Assembly (NCBI GenBank): GCA_032622095.1
Contig: CP136062.1
Span: forward strand, 151,584,875 to 151,648,874
Length of the DNA stretch: 64,000 nucleotides
DNA from: Siphonodentalium dalli
Taxonomy: Eukaryota; Mollusca; Scaphopoda; Gadilida; Siphonodentaliidae
Direction: 5' to 3'
The notes beneath the pieces were generated by a model. It saw nothing but the letters and a program-made list of their open reading frames with translations. It made no database searches and was not told the DNA's origin. Shown piece by piece: positions 10,401 to 25,400 of the stretch. Numbering within the stretch: the first letter of the stretch is position 1; each line of letters begins with the position of its first letter. Both the position numbers and the translations under genes were made by a program.

Positions 10401-13400
10401 TTTAGACAGAATGATTTACCTGTGTTAATTACCTAATGATTTACCAGTATTAATTGATTAATGATTTACTGGCATTAAATAACTAATGATTTACCTGTGT
10501 TAATTACCTAATGATTTACATGTCTTAATTGATTAATTATTCACCTGTATTCATTTATTAATTATTTACCTGTATTAATTAATGATTTACCTGTATTAAC
10601 TGATTAATGATTTACCTGTATTAATTAATTATTTACCTGTATTAATTGATTAATGATTTACCTGTATTAATTAATTAATGATTTACCTGTAGACTAGTCA
10701 TAGCTTTCCCAGCAGATTCTTTAGTTTTAAAATTAATGAAAGCACAATATTTTTCAGGTAGACATCGAACACTGGTGACAGTTCCAAATCTGTGAAAGCA
10801 ACAAATTGATATGTTACAAACAGACCTGAGAATATGGTGCTGGAAATTTGCAGAATGAGGTCACCAGAGGGTGAATTTAGTGATGCTAACCAGTAGGGTA
10901 AATTCACCCTCTGGGGACCTCATTCTGTAAATGACAGACACACTATTTCAATGCTTGTGTCATATTAAGCTATTGTGGATGTACTCATGTTTGGCTGTGA
11001 TCCGATCAGATAAGAGGTTATCCTTGGTTTTTTGGGAATGGGTCCGGGGCCCGCAAATTGGGTATAATCGGGTGGTGAAGGGTTGAATTGGTAAATTTAA
11101 GGTCACCATTCATGATTAACTTATACTCCATGGTGAAATCAAGGATTTAGAGTTAAAGTCCCTTGCAATAGCAAATAGGCAACTTAACCATTTAATGATG
11201 GCAGCCGTGCTGGTACAGCATTAAAGATCATGTGCCAGTTAGTGATGAGCCGATAATCGGGAACGACAATCGGAATCGGCCGATTGTGGCCCATCGGATG
11301 ACAATCGGTACTCGGGTTTGAACATCGGGATTTCCGATTGTCTAAATAATAAATGAGTGCTTGTTTTTCTTTAATAAACTGTTTTAAATATGACGATGTT
11401 TTGTTGAATAAATGATACCAAACACAAACTTGATATACATACATGCCCTCTGCAATACCCCGGCCGTACCTGGGTCCATGAGTGAACAATATATTAGTGG
11501 GGGTCGCCGGGAAGCACGTGACACTTTGAGTTAGAGTGAGGCAGCGAGCATGACGCCGTGATTGCGCATAATAATTCGATTGATTTCTTTAGCATTGTGA
11601 TGTACACAATGTACATGTCATGGGACTCATGTACGCCCATAGGTAACTTTATTGTTCGTCAACATGTAGACATTTTGATTTATGTATGTCAAACTATCAA
11701 AAATCAAAATGTATGCATACGCAGTACAACAAAGGTATCTATATAATACATACAGCGTAACAGGTATAAACACTACTATAGAAACCGAAAGTGCATGTCA
11801 CGTGACTTTAAATAGTTGAAGACAACACCTAATCACGGATAGCAGCTATCCTCTACCCATCCAGTCAGCCTCGTGTGACGTCACGTACATGTCACCACAA
11901 ATGATTATTATGATGACCACGCCGAAATCGAATCGTGTCTGTGAAATTGACATGAACATGGTGTAACTTGCAACTAGTTCAGTCAGCTCATTTCCTTTGA
12001 CGTGATGTCTTTGAATTGGGATCAAATAAAAATGCCGTTTGATGAATTGTTATCAAAAACGGACCATGGACATGTCGTCATGCACGTGGCTACATCAAAC
12101 TTTCAAAAAATTTGTTGTGGAATAGCCTAGAATACATGGGTATGTTGCCTGTATTCGATCACTAGTCTGCCCATACCCACCTATCTACTTACCCAAACAT
12201 ATACTTATGTATACAGTGTACTGGCATATTACTACGTTTGTTGATAGCTTCTAATTCTAAGTATTATATAACACATATAACATATTCTGCTATACATTAT
12301 TGAAATAATCGGAATCGGCACCTGAATCGGCCGATTGTGATCTCAAATAATCGGCAATGGCGCACGGCTCTATTTGACAATCGGCTCATCACTAGTGCCA
12401 GTGCATTCTCCATAGGGAGCCTCGAATATATAGAAGAATGCACTGGCTTATAAGGTCAAGGTAAATATTGTTAGGCCAAAGCATTCTCTTATATATGTTA
12501 GACTCTCTATGGGAGACTAGCATATATAAGAGAATGCAATGGCACAGGGTTTTCGCAAAATTTCAGGAAGGTCCAGAAGGGTTAAATTAACACTGAAAGT
12601 ATGTGCGGATAGCTAAATTAACACTGAAAGTATATGCGGATAGCTAAATTAACACTGAAAGTACGCGCGGATAGCTAAATTAACACTGAATGTATGCGCG
12701 GATAGCTAAATTAACACTGAAAGTATGCGCGGATAGCTAAATTAACACTGAAAGTATGCGCGGATAGCTAAATTAACACTGAAAGTATGCGCGGATAGCT
12801 AAATTAACACTGAAAGTATGCGCGGATAGCTAAATTAACACTGAAAGTATGCGCGGATAGCTAAATTAACACTGAAAGTATGCGCGGATAGCTAAATTAA
12901 CACTGAAAGTATGTGCGGATAGCTAAATTAACACTGAAAGTATGCGCGGATAGCTAAATTATGGTGAACATAGAGTTATCAATGCACAGAGCGAATTAGG
13001 TAGAAAATAATAAGAATTCATACTTTGAAAATAGCTGAACTAATTGTTTTTCTTTGATATCTGGTAAAACATTGCCGACCCATAAAGCTGTCAATCCATC
13101 AGGATTTCTTGGACTGAAATGAAATAATCATAATAAATTACTATTGTGTCACAATAACTTGACCATGGGAACCTTCCCATGCAGATAAGATATAATACAT
13201 TATTATATTTACATCAACTTTTTACGTCAAAATATAAATCATATCCCCACTCCCAGAAGTCCAAACGTGTTATTCCACTCTCTAGATGTTATACTACTCT
13301 CAGAACGTCATACTTTTGCATCATTCGGTATCCTTGGGCATTATTTGAACAAAAAATTCTAGTGGTGTTGTAGCTTTAGGAATGTGTTAGGTCTAACCAC

Positions 13401-16400
13401 ATGTTACGATTTTTTTACCCTGTGCCAATGCATTCTCTTATATATGCTAGTCGACCATAGGTCGCCTCGCATATATAAGAGAATGCATTGGCTTAACACA
13501 TTAAAAATTATAAAATTGTTAAAGAATGTAAGAAAAAATGGTAAAAAGTGTATGCCAATGGCCAATGCATTCTCTTATATATGCGAGGCGATCTATGGTC
13601 GACTCGCATATATAAGAGAATGCATTGGCACAGGGTATATGGGTTGATTTGAGAAACATTTCAAAAACACACTGGTATAGAATATATAATAAACACAATA
13701 GTTAACTATTCTGAGTAGAGTACAGGTTTTTCTCCTCTCGCGAGATGCGAGGATTAGTTTCACTCGGCGAGCGCCTCATAAAAATAATCCTCCACATCTC
13801 ACTCCAGGAGAAAAAAAGTACGCTACTCAGAACAGTTATCTATTGTCTATTTATTATATACCTTGAGTTCACAGAGGGTCAAAAGTCTTCTGATTGGATG
13901 AAGCGCCATCAAGTGCCAGAGAGTAGTTTTGACTATCCCCGATGAGCAAACTATCGCCCGGGCTATAGTCTTCAAACAATTACCTGCCTGCTGATGTCAC
14001 AATCTGGTGCGAGGACCAGTGTTCACACTGGCGGTAAATAAATTGTAAATGGCGAAAAAAAATTCCATATGGCGAAAAAAATGGCTAAAATAATTTCCTC
14101 CAGACATGGAGGCGATTATAAACACGCCAGCTTAGTACTCGGTCTAATTACATCAAGCGCAGCTAACATCCGCACAACAAAAGCGTTGGCACCTCGTGTA
14201 TGTTATACGACCCGATGTGCTTGGAGCAATTAGTAATAGGTGTGCATTGGTGTTGATTTCATATCGTGTCAATGGCAAACGCTTTATGTTGCAATAAAAA
14301 CAACTTGTGAGTGGGGATCAGGGAATGATGCTTTAAGTACCCGGGGTTTTCATTGCAAGTCACATTTCCAAAATGAATCGTAAGAGAAAGCTAAATTTCA
14401 GTGACCATTCAAAGATAGTCAAAACGATGGCCGATGTGTTGCTCATGTTACATTGGTATTGTTTTATTTTGAAAATAAAATGTAATAAACATTCAATTTA
14501 TCTCAAAATATATTCCAAAATAAGTAGCTAAAGCAAATGCAAAGTGGCTAAAAAAAAGGCATTTGACTAAAAGAATGGCTAAAGGAATTTATGGGCCAGC
14601 GCGAACACTGGCGAGGACAGAATTTTTTTGAACTATCACCTTGGCTATAGTCTTCAAACTGTTTATCTGCCTGCTGACTTCACGATTGGCACAAAGTGAG
14701 AAATTTTCATATATAATAAACTGCCTATTGACTGTCTTGGGTGGAATAGTGAGTGCTATTTTCCCTTGATGGTGTCTTCTAACCAGCATGCAGTCAATAG
14801 TCCTGCTTGCTGTTCAAAAGACACTGCCTCGTGAATATAGTTCTCGCTATTCCACACCATGGTAGTCAATAGGTGTATAATAGATCATTAGGGAATAAGA
14901 GTGTCTCGCTATTCCACACCATGGCAGTCAATGGGTGTATAATAGATCATTAGGGAATAACAGTGTCTCCCACTGATACAGACTGATTCCACACCATGGC
15001 ACTTAATGGGTGTATAATAGATCATTAGGGAATAACAGTGTCTCCCACTGATACAGACTGATTCCACACCATGGCAGTCAATGGGTGTATAATAGATCAT
15101 TAGGGAATAACAGTGTCTCCCACTGATACAGACTGATTCCACACCATGGCAGTCAATGGGTGTATAATAGATCATTAGGGAATAACAGTGTCTCGCTATT
15201 CCTCATGGCAGTCAATGGGTGTATAATAGATCATTAGGGAATAACAGTGTCTCCCACTAATTCGGACAGAACATAAAATAGCCATGCATTGCAGCAAAAT
15301 GATATTTAGATTCCCGATCAAACAAGAGCTGGGCTGTTGCCCGGTGCATACCCCCATGTGGCATACCACTTAGTGTGGTCATACCTATAACCCAAGGCTG
15401 CGATACCCAGGCAGACGGAAAATAAATCAACGTTGACAGATATAAACAAAATTTAACAAGAGGTGTGACTGTCCCAATGGGACTAAGGATACCCCCCGTG
15501 TTTTTAAAATACTAAGATGTTTCACATGTCAGTAAACATTTAGCTAAAATAATAAAATAACAGTTCCCATTGCAGGTGCACAAACCTAACCGTAATCTTA
15601 AACCTATTGACTGAAAAATGTAGGAATAAAAGCTCGGAAAAAGGGAAATAACTCCACAAAAAAAGTCGGACAGACATCATAATCGCAGATGCACAGGTTC
15701 TCATGGTATTAAATATCAGTGCCAAGATTAAAAAAACATTGACCTAAAAATGTAGAAATAAAAGCTCCGAAAAATTAGGCATGTTGCAAAAAAAATTCTA
15801 AGTCAAAAAAGGGGGATAACTCCACCAACAAATGCCAGACAGACGTCATAATCGCAGGTGCACAGGTTCCCATGGTACTAAATATCGGTGCCAAGTTAAA
15901 AAAAAATTGACCTAAAAATGTAGGAATAAAAGCTTGGACAAAATTATACATGTTACAAAAAGGGGGAATAACTCCACCAAAAAAAGTCGGACAGACGTCA
16001 TAATCGCAGGTGCACAGGTTCCCTTGGTGGTTGATGCCTGTGCCAAGTTTCATGGAAATTGATAAAAAAAACGACTGAGAAAAACTCCGGACAAATTTGT
16101 GTCCACGGACGGACGGAGCGACGGTACGATGGACGGACGGATGGACGGTACAGCTGACTCCAGTATACCCCCCCTAACTTCGTTGCGGGGGGTATAATAA
16201 CTCTAGAACTGAAAACGATTGTTTATAGTGGAGAACATCCCTACCAAATTCCTAATTGAGGCCATTAAAATAAAATATATGTGTTCTCAGGAAATTAGAA
16301 CAGAATTTTGAGATGAGGGAGGGAGGCTATTTATTTCTGTTCTCAAAATCTAAAAACATACTCCAGAAACGAAAAAACTGAGTTTTATTTATTTGGCCTA

Positions 16401-19400
16401 ATCTGAGTGTCTTAGTTCGACATCTATCCACATCACAGCATGTGCGTGGGATTTATACCTATATCGAAGGACTCGTCATGGTAATGGGTCTAGAATAATT
16501 GAGTTACATAGAACATACCAACATATTAAAATACTCACTCCATTTTTATATCACAGGGTTTATTCATTTGTCTTTTTGGAGAGTTCTGTATATGAAGAGC
16601 GCTTTCTTCATCTACCATATGAATATCGTTATTATTCAAGGTCTGGTCAGCAACTACAAAAACAAAGAGCAAATTATTGATATAAATTATTGATTTTTTG
16701 TTTATTCTTTGGAAAAAATATTCAATGTTTTTATTAACTATGAGAATAAATTAGAAGAACAATAAAATTTGACAAAAAGTTAACTTTAATTTCGTCAATT
16801 AAATCTAACTGCCATATTTAAATATAATCTTAATGCATAATTTGATCCTCTACTGCAAAAAAACAATGGTCACAAGCAGATGTATACAAATGCCATTGAT
16901 CCTACAAATAACACTGGGCATTATGTTCACTGGAGTATTAAAAGAGTTTTACTGGTACAATGAAATCTTATAATGCCCTGCAGTGGTGGCCGATAATGTA
17001 ATTTTCGCTCAAGACCAGCCTGCCACATTAACAATGATGTCACGGACGTAACAATGGATCCAAAAAGGGACACCGGCATCTGGATCACAATTTTTCGTTT
17101 GTAAACAACACTTGATATAATGGTTTTGATAGAGTAGTGGTAATAACAGTAATTGATTGACTTGGGAGAGGACCTTACAAAACTAAAATTTCCAAGTAAA
17201 AAAAAGGTCATAATTCTTTAAAAACAAACTTTCATTTTATTAAAGTCAATACAAATTTAAATAGTATCATTCTAACATAAAAATTGTATGGACAGGCAGT
17301 ACAATAGACCAAAAACGGCCACCTAAAAATAAATCAAAATAAATAACGTACCAACACCAGCTAAGAGTGAGTCGAGCGCCGTCTGCACGGCACCGAATTG
17401 TTTTATTGCTGCTTCAGCTTGTTTTTGAGAGAAGCCCATCTCCTGAAAGGACAGAATGAAAAGAACTTAACCCTGAGGTTCATGACGAACGCTATGCTGG
17501 TGCAGCATTAAATATCCTGTGCCAGTGCATTATCATATATGCAAGTCTCCCAGTCTCCCATATAAGAGAATGCATGGATTACAAGGTCAAGGTTAAATAT
17601 TGTCAGGCCAATGTATATATCCCCCATAGGGAGCCTCGCATATATAAGAGAATGCATTGGACCCTGCTAACACGATTTACATATCATATACGCATTATCG
17701 CTGTTACTTAAGCAAGGTCCACCTTACTATTAGAAAGTGTTCTTTAATTGCCGTGCACACGCCTACATAACCATAACTATACATGTATATGTACATAATA
17801 CAACATTTTGATATTATAAATTCCAGTATTTCGTTATTAGCATGCCATTGATAAATTATTTATTATATAGACAACGGGGGTGACAGGAAGACAGCCAATC
17901 CTGGAATTTTTTTTTAAAACCCTGTGTCAATGTTAAATGTTAGATGTTTTTATTCACACAATAATTAGGTTACAACAAAACAAAAATAAGAAGCTCCAAG
18001 TCATGGAAGGGTTAATTAAATAAAACTAACATACATCAGGGACCAGCCAAGAGGGCGACTTGGGAGAGGCCAGCCTAGAGGGCGACTTGGGAGAGGACCA
18101 ACTTAGAGGGCGACTTTGGAGACATCTGCTCCCAAAAATGTGACAATTCTTCCTATATTTGTACCAGGGAGAAGTGACATCTCTCTCATATACCAGTATT
18201 CATATGTCCCAACAGCACATTTAAAGTATATTTACGCATTACAGCAACCACCAGGTGGTTGTTTATACCTTAGGCTAGTGCTGGGATGGTTGGGGTTTTT
18301 TCCTAACCTGTTAACCACGGGCATTAACCTAATCATAACCGGTTAACCGCAACCATCATTACCCTAAGTACGAGATTGAATACACTGGTCCCGGAAACGT
18401 TGATATACATGCGATCACAAACGATGTTTGGTCGTACAGTGTGGTCCCGTTACGGCGATCAAATTGTGGTAAATGTGTATAAATTAATTCAGTTTTAGCC
18501 CAAACAAACTAAGATATAATATATACTAGCGCATATATATTAGTAGTACGCTAGTATATCGATGTTTACGGGAGTTCCGCACCGCATAAACAACGCTTGC
18601 TTGCAAAACCTTCAGGGACAAAATATAGTTCCTTCCTAGTGTATATCCCAGGCACGATTAGCCCAAACATGTGTACTACAAGGTACTGTTGTTTAGTAAT
18701 GCTTACTAGTGTTTGGGTATAGGTAGGTATGTATTAATCACAGTGGCTCGACGATGTTACTTCAATTATTTAATAAACAAATTCAAAACAAAACTAAATC
18801 GTAGTGATTCATTACACAAGCCCCAGCCAGTGTTTAGGAAATAAAGTTATCGAACACATCACTAGATATACTCCGAGTTCCCACCCCCAATAGGCCTATA
18901 TATGTGTTTTTTTCTGGATGTGCGACTTCATATTGGATTTTGATCCAGAATAAACAAATCGCGTTTGGCAGGCCTTGCATTCTGGCCATTTCTTCTTTAT
19001 TTTCGTCATCTTCAATTAGGACTAAATGTCCTCAAACGTTAATTCGATTTCCGTTTTTGTAGGTCTTCTGTCATTGCTTTGAGACGAACTAATGATAATG
19101 ACAAGGGGGAGGCAGTTTCAAGAAAACAGACAGACTATTGATGACGTATTAAAAGTCTAGACTTGATTGCTTTGATGTATGCCGCGGTGCGCGTGCAGAT
19201 GGAACGTCATGTAATGCCGCCAAAGGAAATTGGCATTGAATGTGTAGCAAGTGATTCGCAGACTGACAGTGTAGTTGTTGGTTTCATGTCTAGAAAAGCG
19301 GACTTGTGTTGTGGGATATATGAATACACAAACATTTGTTCAAATCGTTTCTAAGCGGTTTCTTATTACTTACTTTCGTTACTTAAACTTCTGTAAATGA

Positions 19401-22400
19401 TTTCGGCAACATTTACACGATGATAGTACGATCGTTATCAATAGTACGGTTATCCGGTTGTGACCTCATCCAACCGGTTTGCACGCGTAACCGAACCGTA
19501 ACGGGATATCAGGACAACCGTCCCAGCACTACCTTAGGCCCAGGTGAACGACGTCATATATTTTTTTCTATATCCATCAGTGTTTTCCAAAGATCGCGGG
19601 TATGGATTTTGGAGAAATTGTCACGTGACTTCTGGTTAGCAATCGTGTGGAGATTGCCAAAAAAACACGGAATTAGGAATGAAGCATCGCGATAAAAATG
19701 AACGTAACTACTTCACAACTTACGAAAAATTCACATGTGATTTAGGTCTATTAATTTCATTTAGACCAATTTCGTTGGATAGCTTAATGAAAACGAAAAA
19801 TGAAGAAGTCATGACGAGAATCCAGACGAGATTTTACAATCAACGACACGTCTTGTCATGTTGTCTCCGTCGTGACCACTGCATGTTACATAAATTATTA
19901 TTAGCGTTATGTCGCCGAAAAAAGGCAAATTTGAGGCACATCATGTGTGGTTGCTCCACTACGTGTCACATACGATTCATATTATCAATGGTGTTTTTAC
20001 TCACTATAATGGTTTGATGAATGGGCTCTTGTGTTGCATAATACTTATTGGATCATAGAAGGATGATGTTGGGGTGTAAATTTTACATTATTAATACTCC
20101 CTGATAACAATCCACTACTTCCCAATAACCAAATAAGGAGAAGTGACTTCTCCCAATATGAAGCTTGCAGACTGCTCCCTGACATAGAGGTTTTAAGAAA
20201 CAGTTGACAAGGATTCATAAGGTCACTATTTCAACCAATTCTAGTTGCCACTCAGTGATGGATTGTCAATATTCTGCCAGCATACTAGCCGATTGGGGGA
20301 CATAAATAATAATTAAATATTCAGGTTCCAATCTAATATCTACATAGTATATTTTGAATTTTGTTTACATTCTAGTGTATAAAATAGCATGTTTGGGCTG
20401 CAAATTTAGTTAGAATTTTTGTCTAATTTATTGAATTTTTCTTATCTTTATTAGAGATTCAATTTCAATCATGAAAATTAGATTTTATACAAAATACTTT
20501 GTAACCCTGAATAAATCCTTAAATTATAGAATATAAATGCTTACAGTGATTTGGAACGTTCTGACACGTAGTAATTCCTGGACAGCCTCCTCACAATTTT
20601 TATCTAATTTTAAAACTTGCATAAATGACCGCTCGGCATCAGGAAAAAGCTGGAATTGGAGCAAAATAAAGTATGAACATACACAAAAAAAAGTCAATAT
20701 TTTATAAAAATGATTGAAATTTCAATCAAATAATTTATGAACTGATTGCAAACAGCAAGCTAACTAATAGTGTGTCTGTTATTTGCAGAATGAGGTCAGC
20801 AGAGGGTGAATTTAGTGACGCTCTCCGCTGTGAGCTAGCATCACCAAATTCACCGTGTGGGAACCTCATTCTGCTTAGGCCTCAACTGCTATGGGAGACC
20901 TAGGATCAGATTGAAGTTCCCAGAAGGAAAAAGTAACTATTTGAGACTATAGATACTTCCCAAAGATGAGGCCTAAGCAGAATGAGGTCCCCAGAGGGGG
21001 ATAGCATCACTAAATTCACCCTCAGGGGACAGACACACTATTTGCAAGCTTGCAAACGGCAATGTATATTCTCAGAGTTCTATCACAACAGCATAGATTT
21101 GGTTTATAAAATTCCAAAACAAACCTTTTCAAACTGTTTCCATGTTTTGTGTTGTAAACATATTTCATCAACACAACAGATATGAACTAACAGTAACAAG
21201 ATCATTTTCATAGAACTTGTTAGTTTTATTAACCCTTTACCCAACAGAAGGGCCCTGTGCCAATGCATTCTCTTATATATGCGAGTCGACCATAGGTCGC
21301 CTCGCATATATAAGAGAATGCATTGGCTTAACACATTAAAAATTATAAAATTGTTAAAGAATGTAAGAAAAAATGGTAAAAAGTGTTAAAAACAGATTTT
21401 TTTTAGGCCAATGCATTCTCTTATATATGTGAGGCGACCTATGGTCGACTCGCATATATAAGAGAATGCATTGGCACAGGGCATAACTGTAACTATCACA
21501 ATGTGGTCAAGGAGCCGGTTCCAATGATATCCATATTTGTATGGTTCTATTGAGACAGACCGAAGATATTTTAGGCTGTTGAAGCTTTATTTGGCCGGTT
21601 TTGGCCGGTTTGTAGGGTAAAGGGTTAAATAAATAGACCACATATGCAAATGGAATATATAATCAAATACTTTTTAAGGACCATACCAAAAAATGTCCTG
21701 TATTTCAAGAGGTTCGAGACATGGACAAAATTCAAATCCAAGCACATTCAAGGTGTTCAAGAACATGTAAGAATGCTACAATGAACTGCCTAGCATATAG
21801 CGAGTAACCAACTGATTGAATTAGTGACGTAAAATAATTCTTGAGAGGCGTATATGAACGAGTTCAAGGACAGGGTCGCACATGAAATTGGACCCTACCA
21901 TATTGTTCCCGGGATCAAATTAGGCCTACATACCAAATTTGAGCCGGATCGGTCAAGCAGTTTTCGAGTCCATAACACACATACATACATACATACATAC
22001 ATACACGCAGACAGAAGTTCCAAATATATATAATAGACTAGCAGGGTTACCGGCGTTACCCAGGTTAAAATGGTGTGAAACATTGCACTCAAGTGTTTTA
22101 CAAAATAGTCCCTGCCTCAAATGAATGATTTCATGTCACCAGTTGAGTAAGTGATTATTCTATTTATTATATTCCACAATAAACATCTGCCTTACCAGAA
22201 ATCCCAATAATACTGTCATTAGATGTCATATATAGAGGATCTCACATGAGTTTCTATTTTATACGGAATTTATCAACCGAGTTCACTAAATTCGATTTGA
22301 GCCGAGGTTTACCGAGGCTCAAATAGAATTTAGAGGACGAGGTTGATAAATTACGTATAAAATAGGACGAGTGTGAGATACCTTTTATCCCATGATCAAA

Positions 22401-25400
22401 TAAACCCGAAGCAACGCGAAATATTCATCGAAAACAACAATTATAAACTACAGCGATCCCAAGTTATTTGAAGAACGCCGTGACATCATCGCACGCGCTG
22501 ATATTAAACGTGTCTATTACCGATAATTATGAAACTGCTTTTATGGCCAAATTATGTGATAAAATGGTTTATTTCAGGCCTAAGTCGCCCATATAGTTAT
22601 ATATATGACATTATAACTAATCGGTCTAAATATAAAGGACATTACTCCAATGGTTAAACAAGATGATTTATTCATGATATCGGAAGCACATATTGCCCTT
22701 AAAATATTGTTTTCGGATTTGAACAATCTCTCACGAACACCATATATATTCTTTCTTATTAACATAGATAAAGAAGACAACCAGTCATACACATACATTC
22801 CACTCATGCTACAAAACCTTTCATACCCCACAAGTTTCCTGTAAGCATTATAAAAACTTACAATTAATTTCGTGAAATTTAACCCAAAGATGTGTGTAGA
22901 ATAATGGAGAGATATAAATATCTTTTTACATGAGAAGAACATCTATTCAATTTCCTAATAAGAATGTTAGAACAAGAGCAAATGGATCAATATTGGAGCA
23001 TCAAGAATAAGGATAATTTTAATCCTTTCATGCCTAAGTCTCCCCTAAGGGACCCGTGCATATATAAGAGAATGCATTGGCACAGGTTTGGTTTTCGGAA
23101 GCTCCAGTCATTGATGGGTTAAAGGATAGGAACTGTTTATAGTTTGATACTGACCTTGAGCCCTGCTAGCGCTCTGCCTTTCCTAAAGTAACCTTTTGGC
23201 CAATCAGGAGATAAACTTATTGCCTTTTCCGCATCTTTCAACGCTCTGCAATTAAAGCAGTGATAAAAAAAATTGCAAATTTTGAATTATTGCCAAAATT
23301 CCATTGGGGTTTATTCTCAATGATTTTATTACTCAGAGCAAGATTTTTCGTATTACGCGCGCTTACCTTTACGCGCGAACAGCTTTTGATGTTTGTTTAT
23401 GAACGTGTATGAATTTTTGTAAACAATTTTATCTTAACTGTTTTCACACTAATGTTAGTTTGTATAGTAATCAAGATGATATAAATGGAAGAAGTATTAT
23501 TTCTATTAAGGTTTACTGTTTGGTCACAGTTTGTTTTTTGGAATGAATGCGGAAGTGAAGAAGTAATGAGTACTGCGCAGGTAATTTTATTACTCAAGTT
23601 TTTGTTAGATCAGGTGCAAAATGTTTCATCAACCTCCTCCTCTTTTAGGTCAGTTGGTTTTCTCAATTTTGATGTTTATGTTTCATAATTTGTTTTTGAA
23701 TGTTTGGTTGTATGTCTGTGTGTTTGGTATTGTTGGCCATGTGATTGTGTGTTTATTGCCTGTGTGTTTGGTATTGTTGGCCGTGTGATTGTATGTTTAT
23801 GCCTGTGTGTTTGGTATTGCTGGCCAGTGTTCGCGCTGTCGGTAGCCAAATTAGCCAATGGCTTATCTTTTTCGAATTTGGCTAATAAAAATTTCATTTG
23901 GCTAAACTTTTTTTTACCCCAAATGGAGACGGAAAGCACGGAGTCAGAAAGCTAATTAATAAAAGTGCTCAATAGATCAACATTCAAGACGAAGTTAAGT
24001 TGACTAAAGTATTTTCGTACTTATGAAATATCGTAGCCTAACCAGCCTAATCATCAAAACGTATAAGCTGTATACTGGTTATGTAAATGATTAAACCGTC
24101 TGTAAGATAAAATACCTAAATGCTTTGTTCGTTATAGAAGAGCAGTTCTTAACTCAATGGTTACGTAATGGGTGTCATAAAGTGCATCCCATCTATTAAC
24201 CGGGCTTCACATCATAAAAGATTTGAATACAATAGATATTCATCAGTTAACACCTTACTACAGTATAATAAGCCATAGTTAGCGGCCGTCATGCCATGGT
24301 GTCAATAGTGTCAACGGCATAGAGTTATTACAATTAGTTTAGCGGATTATAATTATATAGAATGTTAGTTTCATGTTTGCGAATGCGAATGCCTGTGTGA
24401 TATGTGATAATATGTTCGTATAATATTGTTTTTAAAGTTGTTTTTTTGTGTTGTTTTAATTATGTTTTCATTCTGAGTATAACAAATAAAGTTTAAAACA
24501 AATATTTTAGTCATTAATTGTGAACCGATTAGAAAACGATGATTTAATTTGGGCAAATTTATTTTTAATTTGGCCAAAGAATATTTGGCTAAAGTTTTTT
24601 TAATTTGGCTAATAAAATTTTCATTTGGCTAAACTTTTGGCTAAAGTTTTTTTCGGTCCAGCGCGAACACTGTTGCTGGCCATGTGATTGAATGTTTATG
24701 TCTGTGTGTATGGTATTGTTGGCCATGTCATTATATGTTTATGTTATTCTGTTCTTATGTTTTGTGTAGGGTACAGCGGAGAGCCTCCACTCAGTCATTT
24801 GTATTAAATATATATAGTTAAGAAAATTACACATGGTAGTCAAAGAATGATTTTAGTTCTGTTTTTCTATCCATTTCAACTTGCTCATGCATCATAAATG
24901 AAATTTATTGGGACTAATATTATCCACCATCTGAGGTGTGGGACTAATGTTATCCACAATGAACTGAAGTGTGGGATGAAAAAATTTCAGCAGAAGGACC
25001 CAGTATATATTTTTTTATGCATTGAGGTATAAAAGGCTTTTACCAACCTATTTTGGTCTCACACAGGCTGCAAACAGTGTCTGTCATTTGCAGAATGAGG
25101 TCCCCAGATGTTGAATTTAGTGACGCTCTTCTGCACAGTGGGCTAGCATCAGCAAATTCAACCTATGGGAACCTAATTCTGTTAGTTTATAGATGTTTTA
25201 GGGCGAAAAGGCATATCCGTTTTATGCATTTTGTATCAATTACATTGAATTATGGATGGAAATATGTCCCAAAATCACAATGACGTCATTGAGACCATTT
25301 TTTTTCCCTAGTTACCTGCATAATTTGCATATATAATTACGTCACTTTCCAAATAAAGCTATGTCAACGTAATAAAGTTACATTGACGTAATAAAAGTAA

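Noticed and set aside
14909-15175. 88-codon minus-strand frame with repeated ESVCISGRHCYSL
   Set aside because: Simple translation of a 75-bp tandem repeat.
16927-17211. 94-codon minus-strand frame between exons 17 and 18
   Set aside because: Downstream of the exon 17 donor, exon 18 already satisfies the phase, and the sequence resembles no domain.
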